A DNA stretch of 37,233 bases from Glomus cerebriforme (Eukaryota; Glomeromycota; Glomeromycetes; Glomerales; Glomeraceae). The stretch spans positions 250,160-287,392 of the forward strand of contig QKYT01000023.1 of NCBI GenBank assembly GCA_003550305.1. Reading direction: 5' to 3'. The position numbers were made by a program, and so were the translations under genes. The notes under the pieces were generated by a model that did not search any database, was not told the DNA's origin, and saw only the letters and a list, made by a program, of their open reading frames with translations. Shown here in pieces: positions 12,159 to 23,872 of this stretch; within the stretch, counting starts at the first letter, position 1, and each line of letters begins with the position of its first letter.

Positions 12159-12699
12159 TTTATGTAATTTATACAAGAATTTTATGATGGCCCATCTAAT
12201 CAAGATAAAAACGTGCAAAAAATTAAAATTGAAATTAATCATATGTCAAATTCTCAGACTAGTACAAAAAAGTCGAAAATAGTTAAACAAATTAGGATGC
12301 TTTAATTTTAATTAAAAACAGAAAAGCCAGTATCCTTTGCAGGCAAATCTGTCTACGTTAGGTATAAATAAATATAGACACGTACTTTTTTTTTAAAGCT
12401 AATTATACAAATGAAATGTTATTGGAAGCTTTCCTGTGCACAAGATTTGAATTTGGTAAATTTTTTATCGATTATCTTGGATTGATCAAGATAATTTTTT
12501 TTTCATATTAACCTCCACTTGACACGTTAGACACGTTGGATCATAGACTCTCTCATAAATGCTTAGCATGGGGGCCCCCAATTAATCACCTCACAGAATG
12601 AAGAGCCACTGATAATCATTTTTTCATTTTACATAAAAAAAAAAAAATTTTTCCTTAAAAAAAAAATTTTTTACCTAGTTTCCTATCACATTTAATAAA
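12159..12699. promoter_or_regulatory. MET6 upstream region
   Basis: Contains the 3' flank of the preceding gene and the promoter of the methionine synthase gene. A tandem GACACGTT word sits at 12521-12538, a related AGACACGTA at 12374-12382, and a perfect 12-bp palindrome of G then C at 12569-12580, striking in such AT-rich DNA. CACGT cores are the kind of site bound by bHLH factors of sulphur metabolism (Cbf1 in yeast); that link is inference. Confidence 0.45.
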
Positions 12700-15402
12700 A
12701 TGGCTCTGGCAACGAACTTAGGTTTCCCTCGTATGGGCGCTAACCGTGAGTTGAAGCGTCTTGTTGAAAACTTCTGGTCTGGAAAAGTTGACGAAAATGC
12801 TCTTCTTAATGGTGCAAAGGTATTCTTATCTTTTGAAAAAATTTTTTTTTTTATATTCTATATAATTCTTATACTGTTTTACTTAATATGTAGAAACTTC
12901 GTGAAGAACATTGGCTCCTCCAAAAGAATGCTGGTCTTGATCACATTCCTTCCAATGACTTTTCTTTCTATGACCAAGTGGTTGACCATTCTTATGCTTT
13001 TGGAGTCATTCCTGCCCGGTACAAGAACCTCAACCCTGGTCTTGAAACCTATTTTGCTATGTGTAGAGGTCTTCAAAAACCAGGAGTTGACGTTCCGGCT
13101 TGTGAAATGAAGAAATGGTTTGATACCAACTGTAAGAATTAGTTAATAACATAATTACGTATGACGACATATCTTTAACTAATTACGTCACAACCGCGTA
13201 CAAACTAACTTTTTTTGCTACATCGCTTTGGCAGATCATTATATTGTTCCCGAATTCGAACCAAATCAACAATTCTCACTTAACTCAGCGAAAATTATCG
13301 ATGAGTATAATGAAGCAAAAGCCGTCGGTATTCAAACTCGTCCTGTCATTTTAGGTCCGGTCTCTTATCTGCTACTTGGGAAACCTATAAGAGGTGCCCC
13401 TCAAGAATTTGAACCAATTCAGTTATTGAACAGGCTTCTTCCTCTGTATGAAGAATTATTATCTAAATTGGCTGGTGCTGGGGCTACATGGATTCAAATT
13501 GATGAACCGTATCTGGTTATTGACCTCCCTTCCACCTTTAAAAAAGAGTATGCTTCTGCCTATAGTGCACTTACCAAAGTGTCTCCTCAGCTAAAAATTC
13601 TGATTGCAACATATTTTGAGCGCATCGGTACCAATCTTGACTTTATTATCGATACTCCCATAAATGCAATTCACATTGATCTAGTTCGTGCTCCTGGCCA
13701 ATTGGAATCAATTTTGAAACGTTTACCTGCAACGGTTTCCCTTTCTCTTGGTCTGATCAATGGGCGTAATATTTGGAAGACCAATTTTGATGCTGCTTTA
13801 ACTGAGGCTCAAAAAGCTATTACTGCACTTGGCTCTGAGCGTGTTTTCATAGCACCATCCTGTTCTCTTTTACATACTCCTCATTCTATTCAAAGTGAGA
13901 AGAAAATTGATCCTGAAATCTTGGATTGGTTATCCTTTGCTACTGAAAAAATTAAGGAAATAGTGACTATTTCAAAAGCATTGAATAATAATGCCCAATC
14001 TGTTCAAATAGAGCTTGATGCTAATCGCAAGTCGTAAGTATTTATAACCTATATTTATTCAGGAAAGTTTGTGTAGTTCTGTTAACTAAGTTGAAAATTT
14101 GCATTCTAGAATTCAAAGCCGTAAAACATCAACGCGTATTCATAGTACTATTGTGCAACAGAAAATGAAGACTCTCACTCCTGACATGTTTAAACGTAAG
14201 GATCCTTTCCGTGAAAGACAACTTAAACAACGACAGAAGTTAGGTCTTCCTTCCTTTCCAACAACTACTGTTGGATCTTTTCCCCAAACAAAAGAAGTTC
14301 GTGCTGTTCGTGCTAAGTTCAAGAAAGGTGAAATCGATCAAGCTCAATATGATGATTTCATCAAGAAAGAAATTGAGAAATGTGTTCGCTTTCAAGAAGA
14401 AATTGGCATAGACGTTCTTGTACATGGAGAATTTGAACGTAATGATATGGTTGAATACTTTGGTGAAAACTTGCAAGGTAGTTATTTATCAAATTAATTG
14501 ATTAATCTTGTTGTTTTAGAGAACAAAATTATTAATCAATTTATCGCTTATAATAGGATATATTTTTAGTGGAAATGGTTGGGTTCAATCATATGGATCA
14601 CGTTGCATAAAACCACCCATTATCTTTGGAGATGTTTTCAGACCAAACCCTATGACTGTAGAAATTGTTAAATATGCACAATCCCTAACTAGCAAACCTA
14701 TGAAAGGTATGTTAACTGGTCCAGTTACTATGCTCCAATGGTCATTTGTTCGTGATGATCAACCCCGTAAGGATACTACATTTCAATTGGCCCTTGCCAT
14801 TCGTGAAGAAGTGCATGATCTAGAGGCTGCTGGCATTTCTGTTATTCAGGTACGCAACATTATATTCTTTACGAGTATTTTAATCATTATGATAATTATA
14901 ATTATGATTGTGTTTGTTTGTTTAGATTGATGAGCCTGCTATCCGTGAAGGGTTACCTCTCCGTAAGGAAGACTGGAATGAATATCTTAACTGGGCAGTT
15001 GATGCTTTCCTTCTTTCTAGTACTGGTGTTGATTCCTCCACTCAAATTCATACCCATATGTGCTATTCCGATTTCAATGACATCATCGAATCGATTCAGC
15101 GTATGGATGCCGATGTAATTACTATTGAAAATTCTAGATCTGACTTAAAACTTCTAAATGCATTTGAAAAGCGTGAATATACCAATGAGATTGGTCCAGG
15201 TCTTTATGATATTCACTCTCCTCGTGTTCCTTCAAAGGAAGAATTGAAGACTCGTCTGCAAGCAATCCTTAAATATATTTCTAAGAACCTTATCTGGGTC
15301 AATCCTGACTGTGGCTTGAAGACTCGTGGATGGTCTGAGGTTGAAGCAGCATTAAAGAACATGACCGATATTGCAAAAGAATTCCGTACAATTGAAGCTT
15401 AA
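12700..15402 (+). CDS. MET6: Cobalamin-independent methionine synthase
   Basis: Six exons, 12700-12819, 12894-13131, 13235-14033, 14110-14477, 14557-14849 and 14926-15402, give 764 residues, the normal length for MetE/Met6. It transfers the methyl group of 5-methyl-tetrahydropteroyl-triglutamate to homocysteine in the cytosol, making methionine and feeding the AdoMet cycle. The N-terminal half opens with the family signature [13 protein letters not shown]. The C-terminal catalytic half holds [12 protein letters not shown] (about 405-416) and the zinc ligands His650, Cys652, Glu674 and Cys735. These are each offset by nine from the E. coli ligands H641, C643, E665 and C726, a strong internal check of the splicing. 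Exon 5 starts at 14557, not at the later TTTAG, because only that choice keeps '[12 protein letters not shown]' in frame. Confidence 0.97.
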
Positions 15403-15669
15403 ATATTTTTTAAGATATTGAGTTTTAGCAAGAATTAATAATAATAAAATATTTATAATGTGTATAAACTAAGTAAAATCACTAAAATGTAATGTCTGAT
15501 AAGGAATTAAATTAAAGAAAAACAAAATTACCATATTTTATCGATTATTTTATATGCTACGAAGTAAGACCTCTATATAGTCACGCCCCCATATAATCAC
15601 ATCTAATATATAATCAATCACAATTACGGCGTGTGAAATTTAATTTTTAAAAAACTTCCATTAGCGAAA

Positions 15670-16780
15670 ATGAATAATACTGCAAATACTCAAGACCTCA
15701 TTAAAATAGCGAATGAGGTTTGTGTGTTCAAATAGTTTGTCTTATTTAAAGTTTCTAATTTAGAATGGTGAACAATCGTAATTTACGCGTAAATACGCGT
15801 AAATTTATAAAAGGCTAACAATGTCGTTGATTTTCTTGGACCTTCAATTAGACATAAATGCGATGAGTAATTGTTTTTTTTTGTATATATATATTTTTAA
15901 CTTGCTTAAATATATTATTCATATAATTTTATCTTCTCTTAAAAAAGTATGATTATAGATATTAAATATTATACAATTACAACTTTACCAGCCGCATTGA
16001 AAGAATGGACATTTGATTTATTAAAATCAAACATGAAAAACCTGTACGTTCATAGTTTTAAATGACAATCAAAGATTTCTTTCTTTTATAATATCATAAA
16101 TAATTCGAAAAATTTTTTAAGATATAAATATTCGAATATTGGATGGAATGTTAAAGAAAAACGGAAGGTGATGAATGATAAAAATAGTAGATATTTAATC
16201 GCGTTAAATAATGGAAACCCAATTGGATTTGTTATGTTTCAATTTACTTGGGAAGAAACCATGGCAGAGGATGATGAAGAAATTGAAGTTATATATTGGT
16301 ATGCATTAATATACCTTCTTATGAGTTGATTAATTTGAATAACTTACATAATTACTCCGTTTTTTTGTGCATATATAATAAATAGTTATGAAATTCAATT
16401 AGCTGAAGCTGCGAGAAGGAAAGGTTTAGGCACATTTTTGATGAGAACATTGGAAAAAATTGGAAAAAATTGGAAAATGAAGAAACTAATGTTAACTACC
16501 ATTATAAGTATGTATTTTTGTAAATGAATTTGAACTTAATTATGATAAACTACTAAATTTTTTTTTTTCATAAAAGAAAATAAAGCAGCAAATAATTTCT
16601 ATATCAACCGCCTCGGGTAATATTTTATTTTATACATTATAATTTTTTTTTTCCCTGAAAAAATAATAATACTTGCCAATTGTTAATAGTTATCAAATTG
16701 ATGAAATTTCACCAAGTAAAGTTTTACAACCTGAAGAAGCCAAAGACTATGATTATGAAATATTAAGTAAATCATTATAA
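15670..16780 (+). CDS. NAA40: N-alpha-acetyltransferase 40 (NatD), histone H4/H2A
   Basis: Seven small exons, 15670-15717, 15814-15866, 15948-16043, 16122-16298, 16386-16507, 16577-16616 and 16690-16780, give 208 residues (human NAA40 is 237). NatD acetylates the N-terminal serine of histones H4 and H2A. The family pattern is clear: LKSNMKNLYKYS, then GW, then an acidic loop, then YCYEIQL (about 124-130) and the acetyl-CoA loop RRKGLG (135-140), then NKAANNFY, LGYQID and YDYEIL at the end. All splices are GT-AG and every join lands inside a conserved block. The first intron holds a palindromic pair of ACGCGT words (15785-15800). The gene ends 53 nt from the convergent FANCE-like gene. Exons 1 and 2 rest on weaker conservation than the rest. 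Confidence 0.92.
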
Positions 16781-16833
16781 ATATCTTAATGAATCCATCC
16801 TATTAGAATAAATAAAAATCAACTCACTTTCCA

Positions 16834-18410
16834 TTATTTATGCGATATTCGCTTCTTTGTTAATGAATTTATTTTTCCAAGAATACTCTTTTTCATAAAT
16901 GTAGTTGACTTTTCTGCAGCAACTTTAATTTCCTCTAAATGGTCCATAATACTTTCAGAATGTCTAGTAACAAGTAATAATAATATCTGCCCTAATTTCT
17001 GGTTATTGGGTTGGGATTCAAGATTAAGATTCAAATGGTATAAAAATTTTTTAAAAATATTTGAATTTTCAAATTGAAATTTTTGATTAAATATCGAAAA
17101 TAGTATTTCAATCATCGAATCATCCCAATTTTCAAGATGATTAGGAAGCGTTTCGCCAACAGATTCATTAAATATTCGGAAGTCAGAGAATAATTCACTA
17201 AATATTTTTTGATATAAGTTAATTTAGGAAGAAAAATTGATGAAATTCTTAGCGTGTGTATCATACATTATTAAAGATACGATAGACTCTTCACTCATTC
17301 CTCCGTTAATTATTCGAGTAATAACTTCTAGTTGTGGTCGAGCAATCTCTCGAGATTCTTTAATTAAAGGTAACAGCAAACCATAAACGATAGATTTGCC
17401 CTTAGATTTCGCAATTTTTGAAAGTGTGGACAATAAGTCACGTGAAGGTTTCGATGTGATTAAGCGTACCTACACATAAAATTGTGAGTTTGAAGACCGT
17501 AATACGATTATAAAAAATTTTAAATCAATTAAATACTTTTTCCAAAAATGTAAACTTGAAGAAAACAACATAGTTCTGATACATGATATCTTCATGCTGT
17601 ACAATGTCATTACACAAAATTTCTAATATCTTATCATCAATTTGAGAAATTTCTAATTTCTCAAAAGATTCATGAAGCTAATAACAAAATAATAGATTTT
17701 AGCCTTAATTTGAAATTTAAACAAAAAAAAACGCGTTCTTTATTTAAATTTATACTTGCTTGAACATGAGGAAGTCGAATCAAATTATTGAATTTAGACA
17801 AAAGTTCTTTGATATCAGATTCTTTACCGAAACGCGTGATTTGTTCAAATAAAATTTTTAAATTTTGAAGTAATTCAAGATTTAGAGACCATTTAACGCG
17901 ATCTTCCGTCGATTCTATCACTTCATTTGAAGAGATGTCAGTGGACACAACATCGGCATCTTTTTTAAGGAAATTAGTTTAATACGATAATAAGCACTTA
18001 TGACATCATAAACAATATATCATATGATAAAATACCGAGATTTCTTTCATTATCTACTTTTGAAATTTGTTTTTGTTGATTTTGATCCGTGATTTTTCTT
18101 CGTTTCCGTTTTCTTATGATATAATCCTTAGTAACGTAATATTGAATATTTTGGGTTAGGGATTCATATAATCTCTTCACTAAATACATTCCTAATCTCA
18201 AAAAAACAAGGATATAAAAATTGGTAATGAATCAGAAGAAACTGTTGGCTGAATTTCATTATTTTCTTTAATCCATTGTACAAAATTATCGAGACTTTGA
18301 CTATCATTATTAAAAATTTCTTTAATAGCTGGATCTATAGGAAATAAATTTTTATTTAAAGATAATTTTTCTTTCCATTCTTTAGCAGATAAAAGACAGT
18401 TATTTGACAT
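16834..18410 (-). CDS. FANCE: FANCE-like Fanconi anaemia core complex subunit (frame break in exon 1)
   Basis: Five exons on the minus strand: 18036-18410, 17760-17959, 17537-17677, 17267-17469 and 16834-17197, about 427 residues. The C-terminal half is an all-helical repeat domain that follows vertebrate FANCE block by block. It has a helix 'FTFLEKVRLITSKPSRDLLSTL', a 'GLLLPLI' helix, a 'MSEESIVSLI' helix, then 'KLGQILLLLVTRH' and the closing 'TTFMKKSILGKINSL'. FANCE bridges the core ubiquitin ligase to FANCD2 in interstrand crosslink repair. Three oddities: intron 2 (17678-17759) is GC-AG with donor GCAAGT; intron 4 (17198-17266) is 69 nt, in frame, and carries the only internal stop; exon 1 breaks frame by one base at a seven-A run (18200-18206), where one more base would restore it. 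The break may be an assembly error or an unseen intron. I recognise this from remembered family features, not from a search. Confidence 0.68.
17678..17759 (-). other. GC-AG intron in FANCE-like gene
   Basis: The donor reads CAA|GCAAGT and the acceptor TTAG. Phase 0 joins 'LPHVQ' to 'LHESF'. Using the GT three bases further on would shift frame and hit a stop within three codons, so the GC donor is the only productive choice nearby. Confidence 0.7.
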
Positions 18411-18570
18411 GATTTATGATGAATTTGATCAAGAAGGGGATGGAGTAGAATTTATAGGAAATGAGTGACAATTACTGCGCCAATATTTCGCGATTTTTTT
18501 TTTAGAACCGATTTTAAATATTCTACTATCAAGGAAAAAATAGAAACTAATAATTTATATTATCTTAAAA

Positions 18571-19581
18571 CTAAATCTTTTTAAGTTGATTAGTAATGTT
18601 TGATTCAAGAGAATTGAGTTGTTGTTCAAGATTTATATCATGGTTAAGCTCAGTCCATAAAGGTGTGAGTGGTTTCAAATTATCAGGATTCAATTCCGGC
18701 CAATTCTCTCGAATTGTATCCAACAATCCATGGAATAAAGTCTAATAAATAATAATAAAGTTTCGTATTTAAATAGTCAAAACACGAGTGATCCTTTTAA
18801 CATTAGTGATTTGAGATAACTACCTCGTTTCCAAGAGCGGAAAGATGTACACCATCAGATAAAAAATCATTCAAGGTCACGTTAGTTGATGCCACTTTAT
18901 CATTAAACAATTTCCATAAATTTAACACGGGAACATTTAATTTATTGGCTAAATCGACACAAGTTTGAGCATATTTAGCAGTAATTTCGAATTTTCTATC
19001 ACAAACACCACTATGCTTCTTTCGAGATTCTTCATCTAATGGAGGAGGAGTAATAAGTAAAATTCTTGTTTCAGGTGAATGATAAGGAGAATCAGGATTT
19101 TTGATGATATCAATCATTTGTCTAAGATTTTCTTCATATCTTTCGAGCGTAACATGTTGAACAGATGGTGGAATAGCTGCGTCATTCGCTCCAAAAAATA
19201 TTGTTAATAGAAATACTTTTGGATTTTGAATTAGATTATTTTTTTTGGGCAATAAATGTGGGAGTAAATGTTTTGCTAGCTCAGTATTATAACCTGAATA
19301 TGATAAAATATCTTAGTTTAAATATTTTTACTTAAAATTAAAATGAGATTTAATTTTTTTATTTAAATACCAGAAAAGCCTCTATTTAAAACATCCAATT
19401 TTCTAATATACGAAGATTGAAGTTCGGCGCCCCACCCAGATTTATTATGACTTTGCTAAATTTTTTAAAAAGAATTATAAATAAATAATTTTAGATATCA
19501 AAATTATTATGTAATTTTAAATTTTAAAACCTGAGTAAGAGAATCACCATATAAAATAATTTGATTATATAGGTGGTTCAT
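18571..19581 (-). CDS. IAH1: GDSL esterase, isoamyl acetate-hydrolysing type
   Basis: Four exons, 19531-19581, 19371-19455, 18824-19293 and 18571-18741, give 258 residues, the normal size for IAH1-type SGNH hydrolases. Block I is LYGDSLTQ (nucleophile Ser14). A Gly follows at the start of exon 3 (GYNT, block II). Block III is FFGANDA (Asn82), and block V is SDGVHLS (Asp192 and His195). The intervening 'ILLITPPPLDEE' strand is also typical of the family. Yeast Iah1 hydrolyses acetate esters such as isoamyl acetate; the natural substrate here is unknown. There is no signal peptide, so it is probably cytosolic. Its stop lies 160 nt from the FANCE-like start on the same strand. Confidence 0.93.
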
Positions 19582-20940
19582 TTTTTTTTGAGTTAATAAT
19601 TTGGATGGTAGTATCTATATGATCTCTTTATATTTATTTCCCATGTGTAACGAAAAAAAAAAAAAGATTCGTTCGTTGAATTGTTTTGAACATCTATGAA
19701 TTATTAGGAATTGGGATTGATTAGATTTGACAGGATACTAACAGGATCAAAAAAAAAATCGGATTTGTTTTTATCCTTTTAGATTATCAAAAATCTCAAA
19801 AAGATAAGCTAAGCTCAAAATAGACGACTTTAACCTTTTTAAACGAAATAATGTTAACAGTTAATACCTGTATAATTTTTTGCATATGCTAAGCAATAAT
19901 TTTATTAAAAATAGTGGATCATTTGCTTGGACAAGCGTCCATTACAATTTTTAATCTATCTGGACTAGTAAAACTAATACTATCATTTTTCAATTTTTAC
20001 AATTTTTACATCAAGAAATAAAAACATTTATTTCATCAGAGTCCTCGTTTTTTTTTCACAATCGTGTTTTAATTTATCGATCAAATTTAGTAGACACACC
20101 TTAACCCAAATTTGGCAAAAAAAACTTGCTATACATGTAATACAATACTACCAGAGATTCCCTTTGGGATTTTATTCACCTGAATTAACCATAATCTAAT
20201 CAATTGAAATCTAACTAATAAAAAAATTTATAAATTGCTATACTAATCCAATTTTTATCTAATACAATATTTAAGTGAATTGCTTTTTTCAGTTAATATA
20301 TTATACAGAAAAATCTAACCATTTTTTTTCTACCATAATTTTACTATAAAAATCCAACATATATTACTTATATAATAATGAATGATTTTTTATAATAGCA
20401 CAAGTTAAAGTTAGAAATATTATAAAAAATTATACTAAAAGTTATGTGAGAACCTTTAGTATTTAAATAGTAGCTTCTATATTATTAGTCAAAGTCAAAA
20501 ATAAAAAAATAATATACAGTATATTTAAAAATAAAAAGAATTAAATTAGATCTTTCAGTTACATTTTATTTTTGCTTAAACAGGAATTTTTTTAAAAAAA
20601 GTTAATAATAATTCTATTATACAAATAAAATTATTATTTAATTATTTTATTATATAATTTTAAGAGTATTATTAAAACTTAATTATTATTGATTATTATG
20701 AATGATTTATTATTATTTAATTCTAGTTGAGAATTTATATATTAAATTAAATACAAGTATTTATTTTTTATATAAAATATCAAAAATTATAATACATTTT
20801 TATAAATAACAGATATAATCCATTATAATATAATTTAAAAATCCCTTAAACATAAACTTTCTGATAACAAATATTTTAGCTAATATATAATTTCTTAATT
20901 TATATTCTGAATTTATATTTACCATATTATCTAAATAAAA

Positions 20941-21081
20941 ATTGCAAAATATTACTGCAAGTAATTATTATCACATCAGCATCAGAATATTTTAGTTAAA
21001 TTAAAAATGGAATAAAATTTTACCCAAAATTCCATTTTAATGCTAATGTGATAATTATTATCTGTAATAATATTTAGCAAT
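20941..21081. repeat. Imperfect inverted repeat, MITE-like hairpin
   Basis: The left arm begins ATTGCAAAATATTACTGCA and the right arm, read in reverse complement, begins ATTGCTAAATATTATTACA. The match continues through TTATCACAT..AGCAT to an AAATGGAAT core. The left arm has about 20 extra bases, which would form a bulge. Size and symmetry fit a small non-autonomous DNA element; I see no clear target-site duplication. Confidence 0.6.
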
Positions 21082-21468
21082 ATCATATTTAAATTTTTAA
21101 TATTTTTTATTAAAATTTATCTTTTATATTTACTAGCTATATATTTTCTTAATATTAAATATTTATTTTTTTTAATATATTTATCTATTTCTTCTTATTA
21201 ATAATTATATTATTAAATCTATTATAATATTTACTATTTACTTATAATCTTACTTTTTTATTATAAAGTATTTTTTGTAATTTATTTGTACTTATCATAT
21301 TTTATAATATAAATTATATATAATGCCAAAATGTTTTCTTTAATTTTGAACTATTTTAATTTTTAAAATATAAGTTATTTATAAATTTGACAGAAATTTT
21401 ATTTAGGCTTTAGACAGTTTAATCAGACTTTTGTTAAATTTTAGCCAGATTTATTAGATTTATAAACA

Positions 21469-21550
21469 TTTTAGCTAAGTTTATTAATTTTAACTACATA
21501 AATTAATTAGTAAATTAATAGGTTAAAACTAAATAAGTTTGGCTAAAATT
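21469..21550. repeat. Second inverted repeat in AT island
   Basis: The left arm (from 21469, TTTTAGCTAAGTTTATTAA, then TTTTAAC) matches the reverse complement of the right arm (21521-21550) with a few mismatches, around a loop of about 26 nt. TTAGCCA/TTAGCTAA-like words recur just outside it. Confidence 0.5.
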
Positions 21551-23293
21551 GTTACCAATAGGACTAAAATTATCTAAGAATTTCAGTTTTCTATGTTCTT
21601 TAAAATTAGCAAAATTTTTATTAAATTTCAAATGATTATTTTTATATATTTTGAAGCAAGCTTTATTACTTAACCAAAATAATATAAAATTAGAAAAAAT
21701 ATTTCAACAACATGTATAGTATAGATTAATTTTATTTACCAATATATAAATAAGTTATAAAAATACAGTATAGATTATAATATAATAATTTATTTTAAGC
21801 TAATATAATATAATTACATTATACTAGTTTTTTTAATAATTTTAATATTTTTTAATTTTAATTTTTTTATTAAATATATCTAATAGTCTAAATAATTTTA
21901 ATTAAATATAAACCTAATTTTTTTAATAATATTATTTTTTATCTATATTATAAAAGTAATATTTGCAAATGGTAAGCTATATAAAATAAAAAAAAATTAA
22001 TAAAAATACTTATTATTTAAAATATAATAAAAAAAAATATTATAATATATCATTTATAAATTTTTTCTAAATATATAATACTTATATTTAAATAATCTTT
22101 TTTATTTTTTTTTAATATATTTATTAAGAAGAGTTATATTTTATTAAAAATTATAAATTAAAAATTTTTTTTAGTAAATAAATTTGTAAATAAGTTTTTT
22201 TTTATCATTTTTTTTTTTTTGTCTTTGATTTATTAACCTATATTTTATTAATAAATATAACTTGAAATTGGAGGTATTTTCTTAATAAAAATTCCAAATA
22301 TAAAATTTAATAACTTTTGTTTTAAATCAATATTTAAATAAATTAAAATTTAAAATTTTACTTTCTTAAAAAAATATTAGAAAAAAAGATTTTTTTATTA
22401 TTAAAAAGTAATATAAAGATGTATTTTAATATAAAGAGTTTTTTTTAAAAAAAGAAAGAAGTTATTTGAAAGAAAGAATTATTTATTAGAATATTATTGT
22501 AAAATTTGAAATAAAAATGATAAGAATTATGAAAGAATAAAAATATAATAATTTTAATTAGAAAATATTATAAAATAGTTTAAATTATAATGTAAAACTA
22601 TGTTGACAGCAGTTACAGCACAATGATATATTGATATTATCATTATAATTGTATAATAAGTCACGTGATCATATAATATTAAGCAACTGAAATCTAAAAA
22701 ATGCAGATCATGTCGGTTAAGCATATACAAATTCTTATTCCATATAATTGTTCTATATTGGTTAAGCATCTCAGCTTCTTATATATGAGAATTTTCGGGA
22801 TCCTGGATTAATCCTATCAGATTTGAGAATTCATTCTAATTTCTGCATCATAAAATTATTACACGAAAGAGAAAACTATTATGTAAAAATACGTGGATCA
22901 TAGACGATCACTGCTTGTTTATTATTCAAGTGATAATACAAGATGGTAGTAAAAAAAAGAGACGAGGATAATATATAAGCATATTAATGTATAATGTAAC
23001 ACATAATGCATATACTAACGCTATTATCGACACCAATAATGGGGAAGTTTAAAAAAAATTATTATAACTTGACATTATACAAAAATATAATATTTTCGAA
23101 AATGTATGGACCATAATATGGAGAATATTGATTTAACCTTATGGTCAAGTAGATAACTCTAAAACCTCTTTTTTTTTGCACTTTAAATATCTTTTGAAGA
23201 AAGATCAATAAATTATAGAATAAAAAAGCTCATCTGTTATAGTAATATTTATTCAAAACATTACGATTTTGCAATAAATAATCACTCCATTCA

Positions 23294-23839
23294 TTATATA
23301 ATATGAAGTTCTAATCTCAATAATTTCTTTCCAATCGCTTTGTCTTTTACGGCCCTCCAAGTTCCATCATTTTTTATTTCAATCGATTCATTATTTTTTC
23401 TGTAATGAATCGCCGGTGATTTCTTTCCAAATCTACTTTCCATAACATCTAATAATTTATGAAATGTGCCACTAAAAGGAAATGCGATTGCTCGACGTTC
23501 ATGTAGGAAAATACATGTTATATACATCTAAGAAACAAAGTTAATATTGAAAAAAACATTGAGGATACAGAATAACTCTAGAACGAACCTTTAATCCGTC
23601 TTCTGTAATAACATCATTATGAATCCCATGTTTACAAAAGTATAATCGATCAATTCTGGATTCCAATGATGATAAAGTTAGAAGACGTTCTGAAGAGGGA
23701 GGAGTTAGCAATAATGATTGTGCTTTATCAAATTTATTATTAGTTGGATCGTAATCCATTGGAGTAGGATCAAGAAGATACGGGAATCCTCCAAGATGAT
23801 GGCTAAACTATAAAAAGAAAAAAAGTATTGAAATTACAA

Positions 23840-23872
<33 letters not shown>

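Larger units (their letters stand above)
19582..23293. other. Gene-free, extremely AT-rich island
   Basis: About 3.7 kb with no credible coding sequence on either strand. Between about 20.2 and 22.6 kb it is visibly more AT-rich than the other intergenic regions, with very few G or C bases, and is full of A/T homopolymers and near-repeats. Two inverted repeats (20941-21081 and 21469-21550) lie inside. It could be a graveyard of small DNA transposons, or AT-rich DNA with a chromosomal role. The minus-strand frame at 22554-22769 has no domain. Confidence 0.6.

Noticed and set aside
12879..13076. Minus-strand frame inside MET6
   Set aside because: Shadow of the methionine synthase exon on the other strand.
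17224..17226. In-frame stop in the FANCE-like gene, suggesting a pseudogene
   Set aside because: It lies inside a 69-nt GTATGA...TTTAG stretch whose removal keeps frame and gives a good match on both sides, so it is intronic.
22554..22769. 71-codon minus-strand frame in the AT island
   Set aside because: Tyr/Ile/Asn-rich, no domain, surrounded by non-coding AT DNA.
19690..22830. Possible terminal inverted repeats bounding the AT island (GACAGGATACTAACAGGATC against the reverse complement near 22798-22822)
   Set aside because: Only about 15 of 22 positions match, no target duplication, no transposase between them.
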